From Meandrina meandrites (lineage: Eukaryota; Cnidaria; Anthozoa; Scleractinia; Meandrinidae): DNA of 64,000 bases. The notes below the pieces were generated by a model. It made no database searches. It was not told the DNA's origin and saw only the letters and a program-made list of their open reading frames with translations. The translations under genes and the position numbers were made by a program. This document shows positions 47,701 through 61,100 of the stretch, one piece after another. The stretch's first letter is position 1; every line of letters begins with the position of its first letter. Where the stretch lies: NCBI GenBank assembly GCA_963693305.1, contig OY855908.1:30900305-30964304 (forward strand), in the 5' to 3' direction.

Positions 47701-49093
47701 TGACAATTCAGTATCTTGTCCAAGAACACAACACAACGACCACCTTCGGCCCCATGTCCGATTCTAATTAGCTAACCTTATAAGGTTAGCTCATTTCAGA
47801 GACAAGAAAATCCAGTTAACCTGACCATCCATGTCCTAGGTTTTCTTCTTCTCCTTTTTTTATAGATAAATGTCTTCTACTTTCTCCTAAAATGACCTTA
47901 AAGCTGTTTTTTATTTACAATTTTCCAGGAAGTGACTTGGAGCGGTGCCCAGTCTCCCGTCTGCTGCAGTTCCATGATCGATATCTCGAGTATCTGATGG
48001 TGGCAAGAGAGCTGGAACTAGACCCAAATTTTAATATAGAGTCGAAAAGACTCGGGTCGCTGACGTATGAAGAACGGCAGGCAATCATCGAGGTAATTTG
48101 TTCACACATCAGTCATGAGCACCTTCATACAGACAGTCAGAAAATACCAATTGTTTTCATATGCATGTAAAAGCTACATATATTATCGAATCAAGCATAA
48201 ACTTTGAAATATGTATCCATATGTATCCATTTTTAATGCTCGCGCGTTAATCACGCGTGCAATTATGCCCAGTAGCGATGCGCAATGCAATACCGGGGAA
48301 GCAAACAGTTCAGTCTGAACCACGTTGGGAAACCGAAAGTTTATTATCTTGTTTGAAATCACTTCCAGCAATGAGTGAAACGTTTTCACTCCCAAGAACT
48401 CCGACTTGTCATTTGTTAATTTCCATTCTTTCATTTTAGTGGGAATTTTACAGCCAGGATAAGAATCACAATGATATTCTTGACGCAGAAGAGATCGAGA
48501 CAATGATCGACCGACAAGAAGATTGCATGGTTGGATTCATGAAGTCATGTGACTATGATCATCAAAAGGGAATCAGTATTAGGGAATGGAACACTTGTTT
48601 CCCGCCAATGGCGGCCGGTGAGTAGAACACGGAAAAGCGCGGGAAAAGACACGTGACCTAAATCACGGGTAGCATTGGAATAGACAGAAACTGACATCTT
48701 CGTTCTAATTGGTTGGCCCTTTCGCCATGCACTTTCTTTTTAGACAATTATAACGTACAACAAACACAAAAGTTAATCTATAGTTATTCATCATTTCAAA
48801 ATGCTCTGACATCAACATCACTCTTCGTCCAAATCAAAACAGACTCAATGTCAGCAACCTTTTCAACACTTTAAGAACATGTTAAATGTTTGTCAAGAGG
48901 CATGTTCCAAAACGTTTATTTTTTGTAGGGGTGCTCCAAATGAAAACCGTAATACTGTTAGTTGTCCTCCTTATTTTACGCCAAACGTAGCAAGCGATTT
49001 CGACCTTATCATACGAGAAAAAAAGCTAACGTGACAATTTTCTCTTTGTTTGTTGTTTTAACAGTTATCACTGAAGAGTCTACAGAGTGGTAA
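44784..49093 (+). CDS. SPARC/osteonectin-like secreted calcium-binding protein
   Basis: Six exons: 44784-44840, 45725-45755, 46910-47128, 47929-48092, 48440-48617 and 49065-49093, phases 0, 1, 1, 0 and 1, giving 225 aa. Residues 1-19 are a signal peptide (MRVELLYFALGYVFLQTEV). Residues 30-98 are a follistatin/Kazal-like module with ten cysteines (DPCRNVFCTKGRMC, CVCPESCPDEYKPVCS, CELHKFAC). Residues 103-216 match the SPARC extracellular calcium-binding domain. Its EF-hand loops are D164-K-N166-H-N168 to E175 and D195-Y-D197 to E206, the second framed by Cys194 and Cys210 as in SPARC (CDYDHQKGISIREWNTCF). SPARC proteins bind collagen and calcium in extracellular matrix. The usual acidic N-terminal domain is nearly absent. 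The first two exons duplicate those of the CRD-polyproline gene 5 kb upstream (48 of 57 bases identical in exon 1). Confidence 0.87.
45531..45553. repeat. Poly-T run
   Basis: About 20 T in intron 1 of the SPARC-like gene, after tttctttat. Confidence 0.8.
46361..46420. repeat. Short tandem repeat of ctatagctata
   Basis: Units of ctatagctata and its variants repeat about five times. The unit is palindromic (tatagctata), so the array could form a cruciform. It lies in intron 2 of the SPARC-like gene. Confidence 0.8.
46560..46680. repeat. Degenerate CAGT-type microsatellite
   Basis: cagtcagtcagtcag is followed by degenerate cagt/caat units over about 120 bases. It lies in intron 2 of the SPARC-like gene. 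Confidence 0.65.
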
Positions 49094-49248
49094 AACAACG
49101 AAACACCGTGTGGCTCTGAGACAGGAGAAGAACATATTAACCAACAGCAAAAAAGCAAGAAGACCTGTGCAATTAATTTTTATTGTCTAAAATTAACGAG
49201 GAGGATATCTTCATACGCTCGTGCTTAAATGTTATTTGTAAACTAGTT

Positions 49249-49254
49249 AATAAA
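49249..49254 (+). terminator. Polyadenylation signal of SPARC-like gene
   Basis: AATAAA lies 156 bases after the stop codon at 49091-49093. Confidence 0.6.
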
Positions 49255-49914
49255 AGCTTTAGCTGTAAAACGTTTTGTCTCAGTATACAGAAGCACTCCC
49301 TTCCGGTCTCTATGCGTTTCTCGTAATAAACGTTAGTGGAATTTCTTCGTGCTTCGTAGAAATTCCCAACTGGGGATAACTTCTAAACGTGTTGTGGAGT
49401 TGGAAAAACTAAAGATACTTAGAAGCATTAGCCACAAAAAAAGCAGAGTAGGGATGGCGAGGTGCGCAATTCTTTCCCTGTTCATGCGTCTCCTCTCTTA
49501 CACGCGCTTCCTGCACCAATTCGCGCACTCTATTACGCCAGCTAAGCTGCAGGCGAAACCTTGATTTAGGAATAAGGACACTTCGCCACACTTAGACACT
49601 TAGGGGCGAAGCTAGGATTTTCCAGGGGGGGGGGGGGGGGTCATGTGTCACACCCAGGGTAGCTATATGGTCCACTACAGATGTTTGGTCCTGCAAATGG
49701 AATATATAACTATGGATTTGCGGCATCTTGATACTTCGGATTCGCCCGTTTTCGCCACCTGAATTATAAGAATTGTATGCTATTTACTTAAAAAAAATAT
49801 CTCACAAAGGGGGAGTTCATGAGCACTCTAGGACAGCCCCCTCTCCCCTCCCCCTAGCTACGCCCCTGTAGCCAGACTTACAGATTTTTCGTAAGATGTT
49901 AGCGGCTTACCAAA

Positions 49915-50062
49915 ACTTCAAGCAAGGGACCGAAAACGAAAATGCTGCTGCTAACGTACGATGCAACAAGGGATCTGATTAGCATAAAAATAATGAATGA
50001 CAAACGATACTGCAAGGCTGTTCATACTACGTGAAACGTGAAAAAACACGACTAGCTGTTGT
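49915..50062. repeat. Dispersed repeat (copy 2, pairs with 29657-29805)
   Basis: Shares agcaagggaccg, aatgctgct, gctaacgt, tactacgtgaaa and acgactagctgt with the copy between the minicollagen and receptor genes. Confidence 0.55.
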
Positions 50063-50212
50063 TAATTTTGGATGGTCGTCCTAAATCAATTGGGGCTGGT
50101 TACTTTTGGGAGGGGGAGTGGGGGCATTGTTTATGGTAGGCCTCGTTTACGGTTGCACCTGAAGAAATCAAAAACGCTATGCTAGTTTTCTCAAATTATG
50201 CCAAAAATCATG

Positions 50213-50718
50213 CTATATTGGAACCCCGATATAACGATCCTCGATATAACGATATCCCCGGTATAACGATGAATATTCTATGTCCCGGCAAAAGTTACAG
50301 CAAAATGTATGGGACAGAACCCCGATATAATGATCTTCGATATAACGATATTTCCGATATAACGATGAGAATTTAGTGGACCGAACGTAAAATCTTCCCC
50401 GATATAACGATATTATCAGTACACAGTCACAATTTGAGCAAAACATTGAATTTAATTCAATAATATTACAGTAATCGAGTGATCTCTAACATTTTTGACA
50501 ACAGCTTTGTACTATGATGATACAAAAATGATACTGTATTCTAAGCTTCTTCAGTCGAGTGAAAAAGTATATGTTAGGTTTACCCCGATATAACGATATT
50601 TTCGGTTATTTTACGGCCATATCGTTATATCGGGAATTTCGATATAACGATTCCTCGATATAACGATGAAATTTTACTGCTCCCTTGGCATATCGTTATA
50701 TCAAGGTTGCACTGTAGC
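50213..50718. mobile_element. gatataacga-rich inverted-repeat element
   Basis: cgatataacgat recurs many times in both orientations (atcgttatatc), so the interior is highly self-complementary. The right end reads atatcaaggttgcactgta, which looks like a TA-flanked terminal repeat, but no matching left terminus was found. It is probably a non-autonomous DNA transposon. A related fragment (ccccgatataacgactccc) lies near 22054. Confidence 0.65.
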
Positions 50719-51068
50719 ACAATCAAGCCTACCCCTGTCACAGTATTCATTTGCTGCAAAACCATGCGAACCATCTCGTTGAACCATTTTCTGCAAGCAA
50801 AGAAAACAAATAACATGGATCTCCTTCGAAAGAATTATAAAAAAGTAAAATTACAAAAATAATATTTTATCACAAGACAAAAAAAAAATTAATATCAATA
50901 AGTTTAAACCTTGAAGCAGCCCTTCTTAGCCTTGCGAAACCATACCTAACCCAGAAAAAAATCAAAACGCCCGCAACCCTCGCGTTGGCCTTCTGCGCGA
51001 ATGTCGCGCGCGATTTCGTTGTTGACAGGATTCATGGACAGCGGACATCCTTATGAAACTTGGGGAAA

Positions 51069-54000
51069 ATGGCGGCAGGTAGCGTTCTTAAATTTTTGTT
51101 CGTTCATCTTCTATTGCACTCTATTTTATTCGTCACAGAGGCTCTACAGTGCGAGGGTAAGTAAGGCTAGTTATCTTTTAATCTTCAGACGTTCTGTTTT
51201 TTTGTCAATAATCCTCAAATCTGTTGTCCTAAACAGTTGTATGTGAAGATTCCGCTTTAGATCTTTTCGACGCGCGTTACCTGATTAGCACGTGCAAATG
51301 AAAGTTAACTAAGCTCTAAATGATCTAGATAATAGTTTTATTGACGAAGTGGTTACTAGCTACAAGATTGTACTAAGAGTTTGTTGTCCACAGAAATTTC
51401 AGTTGCAGACCTGTCAAAAGATTTCAGTCTTAGAGTGCCACCCCAACGTTCCGACCCTGTAGCAGTTTGTGTACGTGGTGGTGATCTCACTCTGTCTCAA
51501 TTATGGGGAAGTGTTTTAGTTGAGCTTAAATTTAAATCTACAGAGGTGCAGTTTTATGAGGCTGAAAGGTGAGTTCATTTTAAAATTTTATTTGACATCT
51601 TTCAAAGTCAAGACAAAAGAGTGTAGTTTTTTTAGCACAACACAGTGTTATTGAATTTATTTTCCGTCTCAATGCCCACGAAAATGCTGCACCCACTCTG
51701 TGTGCCTACTGTCAAGCAAGAAATTATTGTCACTGAATTGGTCTTTAAAGCCACTAAAGCAATAAGTTTTCAAAAGAGTTGTAAAGAATTATGAAGTAAG
51801 TGGAGTGTTGAGTGCATTGTGCCACCTATTTTTAGCTGCCATGAGTCTGTTTGCAGCCCTCCTCAAAGCTCATGTTGTTGACTGGGTAGTTATTTGAAAC
51901 TACCATTTATTTGAGGCCCAGCATTTTGTACGTCTTGTACATGTCATGTTTTTACTCTAGTTGGATGTACATTCATGTGATTTCCTTTTTTATCCAACAG
52001 TTGTCCTGCTCTCAATCCTGCCAATCAGTCTTGGGCAGCTGTCTTACAGTCTTTTGTGACCAGCAGGAATGTTATGGATCACATTGTTTTCAAACACTCA
52101 CCATTCAAGACGTCATGCTCTGCAGTTGAACTTGAAGAAAGGCAAGAAGTGAGAGTGTTAGCGTCATTTCAAGGTGATAAGAGTGATATCAATTTAGCAT
52201 GATAGTTTTTTTTTTCACGTCAAGTGCAGATCATGCATATAAAGTCAACTCTCATTATAGGGAACACACTGGGTACATCATTTATAATCTGTAATAACAA
52301 GAGTCCATTATAGCAGGGTGTGAGGAAAAAAGTGCTGTTAACATTCATCGAGTACTATAGACTATGACAAGCTTATCAACAGTGATGGGTGGGGTGTCTG
52401 CAAGGCGAGAGTTGACTGTACAATGTATTTCTATTTACGGTAACAATATTATTAGACTGCAAGCCCAAGTTTTCTATGAGCAAATAGTCAACAAAGGACA
52501 GCCACATTTACTATTGCTCATAGAAAATGTGAGCAAGTTGTCAAATGTTTTAGTAGAAACTCAAAAGGATTGCAGTCCAAAACTCACAATTTCATGTAAT
52601 TTTGAGCCAAAAATAAAAAATAATTGTTCATCTAAAGAGTAATGCACATGCAATCGTGTTCTATCGGCGATTTGGAAAGCAATAAGAGAACCAATCAGAT
52701 TCACAGATTTCCAATAGATTACAACTGAGTTTCTACTAACTGGTTTCAGTTACATTGTGTTACACTGTGCATGGCAGGGGAAAAAAGAACAGGTCCAATT
52801 GCCATGGCACTCTTGTCAGTCTGTGTGAAAATTTCAACTTGACAAATGATAATTTCCAGTCAGTAAGTATTTCAAAACTTAAGACTGCAGGATGAGTTAA
52901 AGAAACAATGAGTTGAAAGCAAAGATTAATTAAAAATCCAAGCATACATTGTTCACCTTTGTCCTCTGAATGCATTTATTATAACTATGATCAAATTTTT
53001 TATTTGCTAAGTTATGATACAGCATGTGGCTTTAAATCTTCCTGTATATACAGGACTGAATGATCTGTGAATTAATTTGTTTTCATTCAGCGATTGACTG
53101 GTATTTCCCAGCAACATTTTTGGCAGGGCTGATCATATTTTACAATGCAGAGAGACTTAGTAGGTACACTGTTAAATAACCTTTTTTATTTGTGAGTATT
53201 ATAACACTGAGTGCTTCTCAGATAGATACTGGCATATTATTGGGGCAACCTGAAGAATGCTTGGTGACAGACTCGCATGTAGCACTAGCATTGAGGAGGC
53301 CGGACTGGACTTGTACATGTAATTCGGAAGTGCCAAGTTCAATTCCTCTAGCTCTTCAATTTATCAGTTGTGTAGCAGCTCTCGTAAGCTTGTAATTCTA
53401 CTGGTCCCCTAGTCTAGCAGCTGCTATTATTTTGGGGGCTAGGGGCATTGTTCTTGTTGTTTGTTCTATTGTTCTCTCAGCCACTCATGTGAGACCTTAC
53501 GAAAGCTGCTACATGACCCCAATTTGTGTTTGGTGGTATCAAATTCAACTCCTTCCTGTTTTGTATATAGCCAACTGGTCAGCCCCCTTGGATTTTTAAC
53601 ACGTTCTGTTCTTTGTACAATTTTGTTTGTTTATTTTCAGTGTCCACAAAATTCTATTAGCACGGCAGTGCTAAATACTTGTACTCTGATTTATTTATTG
53701 TTATTATTTTCTGTTTATCTTATTTAACGTGAGTTCCAATGCTGCTAGTTGTTTGGCATTTGTAGTACATTATAAATGATGATTTTATATCTAATTTATT
53801 GTGGAGCATTAATACAGTGTGTACAAATAAATTAAGACAGATTGTGATGATTGTGACAGAGGTAATCATACAGTTTGTTGGTTTAATTGTCTTCAGGAAT
53901 AGCGTGTTCTTCTATTCATCTGGTGTCTCACTGGGCCTCATTATGTCCCTGTTGATGCTTGTTTACATTCTGCATAGACTCATCCCTGGGGTAAGAACTT

Positions 54001-57000
54001 ATTCCAGACTCTGAAACATACTGAAACTTTCGAAAATACATTCATAGAGGATGAAGTAAAAATATTTGTCTACAGGCATTACAACAGTACATACTACATG
54101 TATAAATTTGTTTCGAGCTTTGGGGACAAGTACCCATACCTACTTTTTTAAGCCAAATGGAGGCTTTCCTTCACAAATTTTCACAAAGGACTTGGAGCTC
54201 TGTGTTGGGAATCATAGTTAATGTCATTCTGTACAGTACAGTATATTGATGAGTAAGTTTTATGTGATGTATTTTATGTACACTGGGAAGTTTTAATACA
54301 TCTTTGGGTCAGGTTCATTACATATACATTACCTGTTACGTAGCTTCTTTGTGCCTCGTAGCACATAAGGCCTCAATTACATGTACATGTATACACCTAA
54401 TTGAAGAAACATTGACCCTGTGCCGAAAAACTAAAACCAGGGACGATAAGACCGAATGGAATTCTGGGTAAACCACGTTGGTGAGCTTAGTAATATTCCT
54501 TGTTGATAATCAAGATATTTTCTTTCATATAGAGCGTGATTTATGCACAGCAGTCTGTCCTATTATCATTTCATTATCATTTATTCTGTCACAGATGACA
54601 GACGATTAGTAAACATTTGGGTAGCATCGTTCATGGTTTTTGCTTTCATGGGTCAATGTTTCTTCAATCAGGTGTATTAGGATCTTTGTTACAATTGCGT
54701 CTAGTGTAGCTGCTCAGTGGATGTTGTAAACATATCAGAGTTTCGTTAATTATAAAATTATTAGGGGATTCATTATGACCACGTTCCTGCATGTACATCT
54801 GGTTTCCTTTGTGAACTCATTTTCTTTGCCTTTATTTTTCGATAATTCTGTTTAGAGAGGAGGTGCCTATGCTCTTTTGATTGGAGGCTGGAGTGTGGCA
54901 GCGTATCTAATCCAGTGGACATGGAGCAACTTGAAAGACCTGATAGTGAACCACAATGAATGGGTTATTGGATATCTTGTTGTAGTAGGTAAGAGTAATT
55001 GCAAATGCTTGCTTTTTTCCCACAAAAATGTTGATGCTTTAGACATTCATTAATATCGTTTAATGTTAGTTTTCAACTACAGCTGTACCCTTATATAATA
55101 AAGCATAAAATGAAACACAAGTACACTTAAACTACGGATGAAAGAATCAAAGTGATTGACCAAGGGCTAGATTAAAGTGTGAATCAACAAGAGCATTGCA
55201 AAAACAGCCTAAAGAAAAATCAAGATTAAAAAAGAATGAACTCAAGACAAACCTATTTATAACCAGTCAAGGCGACAGAGCGAGAAGTTTAATTTACCCC
55301 ACTCAGCACCCAATTACATCGCATACGCACACACGCACCGCCCACTATCTTACTACTTTGCTCCAACGAAGGGCCAATGCTCGAAACGTCAGCCTTTCAA
55401 AATTTGCTACCGCGTTTAGTTACAATGTACCTTTATCAACTTCCAATAAAATTGAATGATCAGAAATGCTCTTTCTTTTTCAGGTATCATCAGCTTCTGT
55501 GTTTGTTACTATCACGGCCCTGTGACAAGCGATCGAGGATTGGACCTCATTCGATGGATGCTGCAGCTTGTCGGCTTGACCCTGCTCTACATGGGCACTC
55601 GCTCAGATGTGGTGTCATTCGGTGTGATAAGCACCGTGTTTTTGTCACACGTCATCCGCAGCAGTGGTATCCTAATGAGAATTCTAAAAATAATGCCTCG
55701 GAACTGGTAGGTCCACAACTAGACAACGCCTCAACTTCATTTGTTTGTATCGGTCTCTTTCTTCCCAATTTTAACCATCCTTATTCTTTTTTGGTTTGTT
55801 TTTTACATCCTTGTTGTTTTTCTTCGTTAAAGGAGCTACGTCACGGGGATTTTGCAGATTTTTTGGTCTAAAAATTTGTGGTTGGCTACTTTATCCATGA
55901 AAGGCATTATCTTCCAACATCTAAAGGAAGACGTCCTTGATTTGCGGATAGAAAAATGAAACTAAGGCTATAAATATTGAAATTTTGAAGACGCTCACAA
56001 ACAACTTGAATAGTTTAGCCTTAGTTTTTTCAAGTTACAATCCATTTCCATCCTAGCCATCCGCAGTCAAAGACGCTATTTAACAGTTTTAGTGTCCTAA
56101 TATAGCAATTGTTAATAAAAATGGCCCGTTATTTTTAGGTTTCCTACGCCACCAATATAAATTTTGGCTGTTCAAAATCTGTCAAAATCCGTGACAAGGC
56201 CCCTTCAACGCTGGTTTTCATTGGCGTTGGAGTCGTAACCGTAGTCGTAAGAGTGCTTACGACCAAGTGAAGATCAAAAATCGGGTTCGTAACCCGAGCG
56301 ATAAGCGCGACGGAATCTTAAGGCCTGTTTTTACGGAGCACGACCGCGAACACGACCGTAAAGTAAGGTGAACGCGGCGTTCGCATTGGATAGCGTGTAA
56401 GTAATTTGTATATGAATCCGTTTACACCAAAGGCTGCCACGAACGCGGCTAGAAATTGGTTAATGCGGAAAGTCGCAGAGATTGCCTCTATAGAGAATTT
56501 TTTAGGCGCTGGTCGCAAGAATTATTTCTTGTTAAACAATCAGTTGTTTTGTTTTCGTGTAACTCGACCCAGATGACACGCGGTACGCATCAGCTCGAAA
56601 GTCGCAATGGCCGTGTTCGCGTTCGTGATCGTGCTCTGCATGAAGAGGCCTAAAGTCGGAAGAATCAAAACGTTTCCATTAATTTTTCGTCCGATTCCGC
56701 TTATGATTCCGTCGCTTATGATCCAGTGAAAACAAGATTGTCGGAGTCGCAAGCAGAAGTGGAAGAACTAACCAATCACAATGCTAGTTCTCAGGCCCTC
56801 CGAGTGCCTCCTTTCTGCTTGCGACTCCGTCAATCTTGTTTTCATTAGATCGTAAGCGACGGAGTCATAAGCGGAATCGAAAGTCTGCTTACGACTACAT
56901 CGGTTTGATTTTAACTAGATCGTAATACTCTGTGCTTCTGATAACGACTACGACTCCGTCGATTGTGAAAACCAGCCTTTAAGGCCTGTTCATACTTCGC

Positions 57001-58171
57001 ACGACCACGGCCACTGCGACTTTCCACACGACTTTCCGCTGGAAAATTCGCCCGAACCACCGTTCATACACACACGCGCTAATTCGGGCTGTGAAAATCG
57101 CTAGAAAGTCAAATTTTTGACGCGTACCGCGCGCGTGTCACCTGGTTGAGTTACGAAAACAAAAGAACTGAAAAAATGCCTTTTTAAATCTTCCGCCTTA
57201 ATTACACTTTCATCCTTTAACTTTAATTTATAAATTTTTCTGCAGGGTTTCCTACAGAGTTTACTACTTCTTCTTTCCTCCAAAACACAAGTTTCTAACA
57301 CAGGAGGAATATGTCATACAGGCATCAGAAGAAACGAGTAGAGCCTTAGAAGATCTTAGAGAATATTGCAACAGTCCCGAGTGTAACGCTTGGCATGTGG
57401 TTAGCCGACTGAAACATCCTTCCAGGTATGAGAATTTTGAACTCAAGATAGACATGCTTGCCAATACGAGGTTACCACTGTCAAAAGGTGTTAAACATCG
57501 TTTGGCAGTTTATTATTAAAAATAACCTTAGCCAATCACAAAGCGGAATATATGCAGTGAAGGATATATTGCTGTTGTACTCTTAACAGCAATAAACTTC
57601 CACCCCGACCCCCAAACCTCCACCCCACCCCCAAAAAAGAGAATGAAAATGCAAACGCAAAATGTTTGAGCGAAGACACGAAACGTACGACTCGTCTACG
57701 AGGTCGCCCACTACCTCTCGGAACGAGTTACTTCATTGGATCTTAAAACAATAGATAACAGGTTAAAACAATGCCCCTTGCCCTGAATAACAATAGAAGT
57801 AGTGTTTACAGCGGGCAAATAAAATAGAGGTTCAAGAGGGGTAGTGTCTTACTGCGTCTACGAGAACAACTAGGTCCACTGGGAATTTAACAAAGATTTA
57901 GATTACCATACTTCAGTGTTGACATTGCTTCTTTGAAGTACACTCCGGAGTTGGAAAGAAATATCTGTTGGACTCAATGCGATCCTGCATTGGGAGTCGA
58001 CGTTACATGTTGAAGTTTACACCGCGCTTAATTTCTAGATTTGCTGCGTTCGTGGCCAGTGGACTTCACATTCCGGATGAAGAAGTAAAGGTTTATGAGG
58101 AAGATCCGTCGCCTTGGCTCACTTCTGATAGCGATGGTAATGACAGTGATCCAAACCACGATCGGGATTAA
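51069..58171 (+). CDS. NEMP1: Nuclear envelope integral membrane protein (NEMP1/TMEM194-type)
   Basis: Nine exons: 51069-51156, 51394-51568, 52001-52173, 53091-53163, 53897-53990, 54856-54988, 55484-55706, 57246-57425 and 58039-58171, giving 423 aa with all junctions in frame. I chose the ATG at 51069 because it gives a clean signal peptide (MAAGSVLKFLFVHLLLHSIL); the earlier ATG at 51001 is in another frame. A lumenal domain with conserved cysteines follows. Exons 4-7 hold about five membrane helices, including SSGVSLGLIMSLLMLVYIL and GWSVAAYLIQ. Exon 8 carries the C-terminal signature FLTQEEYVIQ..EETSRALEDLREYCNSPECNAW, and exon 9 has RFAAFVASG plus an acidic tail. These blocks closely resemble vertebrate NEMP1 (about 440 aa), an inner nuclear membrane protein linked to nuclear envelope stiffness and germ cells. 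NEMP1 versus NEMP2 orthology is not resolved here, so the symbol is provisional. Intron 7 carries a dispersed repeat, and intron 6 a retroelement-like tail. Confidence 0.92.
53255..53700 (+). mobile_element. Degenerate family 3 SINE with internal insertion
   Basis: The head is ggactggacttgtacatgta, then attcgg. The 3' body reads ttgtatatagccaactggtc, gatttttaacacgttctgtt and tagcacggcagtgctaaata, as in 38370-38645. Unrelated sequence separates the two parts. It lies in intron 4 of the NEMP-like gene. Confidence 0.55.
55200..55470 (+). mobile_element. Possible retroelement 3' end
   Basis: ctccaacgaagggccaatgc, then tcgaaacgtcagc, and the following ttatcaacttcc look like the tail of an abundant cnidarian retroelement (possibly Penelope-like). 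This is from recollection of the pattern only, and no intact frame is present. It lies in NEMP intron 6, just before exon 7. Confidence 0.3.
56640..56982. repeat. Dispersed repeat shared with minicollagen intron (copy 2)
   Basis: Matches 19213-19606 in the same orientation over most of its length. Internal gtcgcttatgatcc/gatcgtaagcgac symmetry suggests a MITE. It lies in intron 7 of the NEMP-like gene. Confidence 0.7.
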
Positions 58172-61100
58172 CGGCCGTCACGGTTTTTATCGCAAGAATC
58201 AAGATCTGAGTCTTCGATGCGCTTGAATCAATTTATGCAACCGTGCTAGGATGGAAATACGTGGAGTCCCCCAAGTCGAGGTTTTGTCCAGTCAGGAACA
58301 CTGCATGATGTGCATGCATGTGGACCTCATAAGGGGGCATCTTGCCGCGGCTCCTAAGGAGCCCTCTTATGGGAGGTGAAAGGAATGTGCAGTGCATGCG
58401 CACTTTGGTCTGGACCTTGTCTTTCCGAAGTAAGAAGCCTAGCAGTAGGTCTGAGGAATAGAACCATTGGATTTGACTAAGACACCAGAAAATAGGCAGA
58501 TGTTTCTATTCAAGCAAGATGAGAAGGTTTACGAAAACACCGTCCTCACAGTCGTTGTCGTTGACGCCGCTGAAAAAAGTCTTTCCACAATTCAGAACAT
58601 ATGCAGTTGTTAAGGTGGAAACTATGTCCTGAAGCTGGGCTTCAACAACACACAGTTTTTGCATATCACATATCACAGTTTGCGTATCACAGTTTTGCAA
58701 ACGTTTTTATACATTTTTAGCCCAATTTTCTTTGGCCTGTTGTTTAGAAGTTTGTTTGTATGCGTAACATATTAGACAACCATATTGGACAGTTGTTAAG
58801 GGACGAGAGTTTTCCTTGTATTCGAGTGCACATGCTTAAGATACACTTTGTGTGATCTATATGATGTCTGTTGCAGCCTGTGAGCAAGCTGTCTTAGTGG
58901 TAGGGTGAGGGAGGAGGGAAAGGAAGGGCTATCCTGAGAGAACTTGCTCGCAGGCTACGTCCCGTTGAAGCGGGACTCGATTGTACATGACAACGTATTA
59001 ACTATTCAGTTTTATTTAAATTAGAGTGAAAGTATTTTAAATCGTTCAATTAAATCTCATTGTCATGCCGTCCGTGGAAATGCGTGGCATGCAACTGGAG
59101 TGCCGTCAACTGAACAGAGAGTTGGAGCGTTCGAGAGTTGCCGAGGGTGATGAACATCCAATTTCTCCTTAAAATGTCAACACATTTTCAAGCAGAAAGG
59201 TGATTAGAACAAGGACAGTGAACGAATGGAACCGCGTTCTTTTGATGTAATGCCAAATTCTCGTGGCTCGCTTTGAAAGAAATGCATGGCTATCGGTAAG
59301 GAGAAATTAGATTATGATCTCGGGACAAAAGAACAAGGGACATTTGTTATAAGTTGACATAAGCGACTTTCACAATTTCGTTTAGGAGCGGAAAGGGCAT
59401 TGTTTAACGCTTACATCAAGATGTCAAGATTGTTTAACGCTTAACTTTGAATGTTTTTTGGACGATTGTTTAGGGAGCGGTCATTAGTTACTGGGGGTGA
59501 GAGGGTTGGTAAATGAAAGTAATTTTTATGTCAAGTTTTTCTTAATTTTGAATCTGATGTCAGTCCTTTTTCATGATGTTAGAACAATGTGGTTGACAAA
59601 AGATACACGTCGTCAATACTCAAATATGGCATGACTTTGCTTTTCTTCTTTCCCTTGGCGACATTCAAGTATTTCATCAATGGTGCCCATTTTACTAGTT
59701 AGTAAACGTGCAATAGATAATTCCTTGTCCTTCTGTTGCTTTTAAATTCGCTTGGAGAATCATGACTAATGTTTCACGGTCAGAACGGCTTTGCACCTTT
59801 GATCATAGGTGTTTTACAATGATATAAATTGATTACTTTTCATCAGTTTTGGCAGTCTTAGATTTCGAAAGGTCTATAAAATAAGAATTTTCCCAGGGGA
59901 GCATGTCCTCCGGACCCTCCCCCCCCCCCCCCCCCCTCCTGAACTTACTTGTTTTAGTCGGCAGGCCTCTCAAGCCTCACGCAATCTTACGAAATCTTAT
60001 GCTTTCCAGCTGAAACAATTATTTCTCACGCATGAAATTACTTTCGTTCAAACGTTCATTTGCAGTAGAAAATTGCCACCAAGGAATGATCGTCTCAAAA
60101 ATAGAGTGTTTCGCTATTTTTTTGCGTTTATACCTGCTTTGATTTGAATAGCTTCTTCAGCCAGAAAAGTTAAAACAGCTTATTGGAAAGTGCCATACTG
60201 GTCCTCGGAATTGCAGAAAACGGATCTAAGAAGATTAAATCTTCGAAATTTCCTAGTGGGACATGCCCCTAGACTTCCCTAGAGTACACAAAGCTTCGCT
60301 TATTAAGTTCCAAAGCTCGCCATAATGTTGATTTTTAACAGGAGAGCTCTGGTGCTGCAATCACCAATAGCATAAGCGTAGAAAACAAACGAAATACAAT
60401 GAGCTACAAACAATGGTTTCCACAACACAAGACGCACGATGTGTTTAGTTTTTGTGTGTGTGTCCATTCAACGGGGAGGGAGGGTCGCATTTCTTTGGGC
60501 TCCTATTTGGAAAGGGTCACAATTTTTTGGGCTCCAGTTTGTGGTAGGGTCACAATTTTTGAGCCCACCTCTTCACAAATTTACCTGCCCCCACTAATTA
60601 ATGACCACTCCCTCATAAAAGTGCTTAATATAATTAGCGTAAATGGTCGCCACCTTGAATTGATAGTAAAGAAAGTAGAAGGAGGAAGGAGATAAATTTG
60701 TACGTCATTGACTCGAGTTATTTATTGATATTCAAGCTCTTTTTACACTGTAGTTTTTTATTGTGCTTTTTTACTGCAAAAATAAAGATTTGTATTTAAA
60801 TTTTACAGTCGTCCAGTAATGATAATTAGCTTCTTTCGTTGGATTCCAAATCGGGGATTGTTGGAATCGTCTCCTAAATTGGAGCCAAGCGGGAGGGTTC
60901 GAACAACCGAAGCTATACGGTTTTATAGGAAGGTCCATCGTTTAGGGTTTTAGCCAGTGGCCTTCACGGAAAGCGTCAGCCAACAAGAAAGAAAAAGATT
61001 ACCGTCAGATGAAAGTTTCACTGTCAATCTTTTTGCAGGTAATTTTTATTGCCAACGCAGAGAAGGGTCTCAATGGACCTTTTCGTCAAGGGTCGAATGA

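Larger units (their letters stand above)
49255..51068. other. Intergenic DNA with repeats
   Basis: Holds a poly-G run near 49627, the second copy of a dispersed repeat (49915-50062) and a gatataacga-rich element (50213-50718). No exon was found. The start of the NEMP-like gene follows. Confidence 0.45.

Noticed and set aside
55377..55871. 164-aa open frame over NEMP exon 7
   Set aside because: It is a shifted frame. The membrane-protein frame (55484-55706) matches NEMP and splices cleanly.
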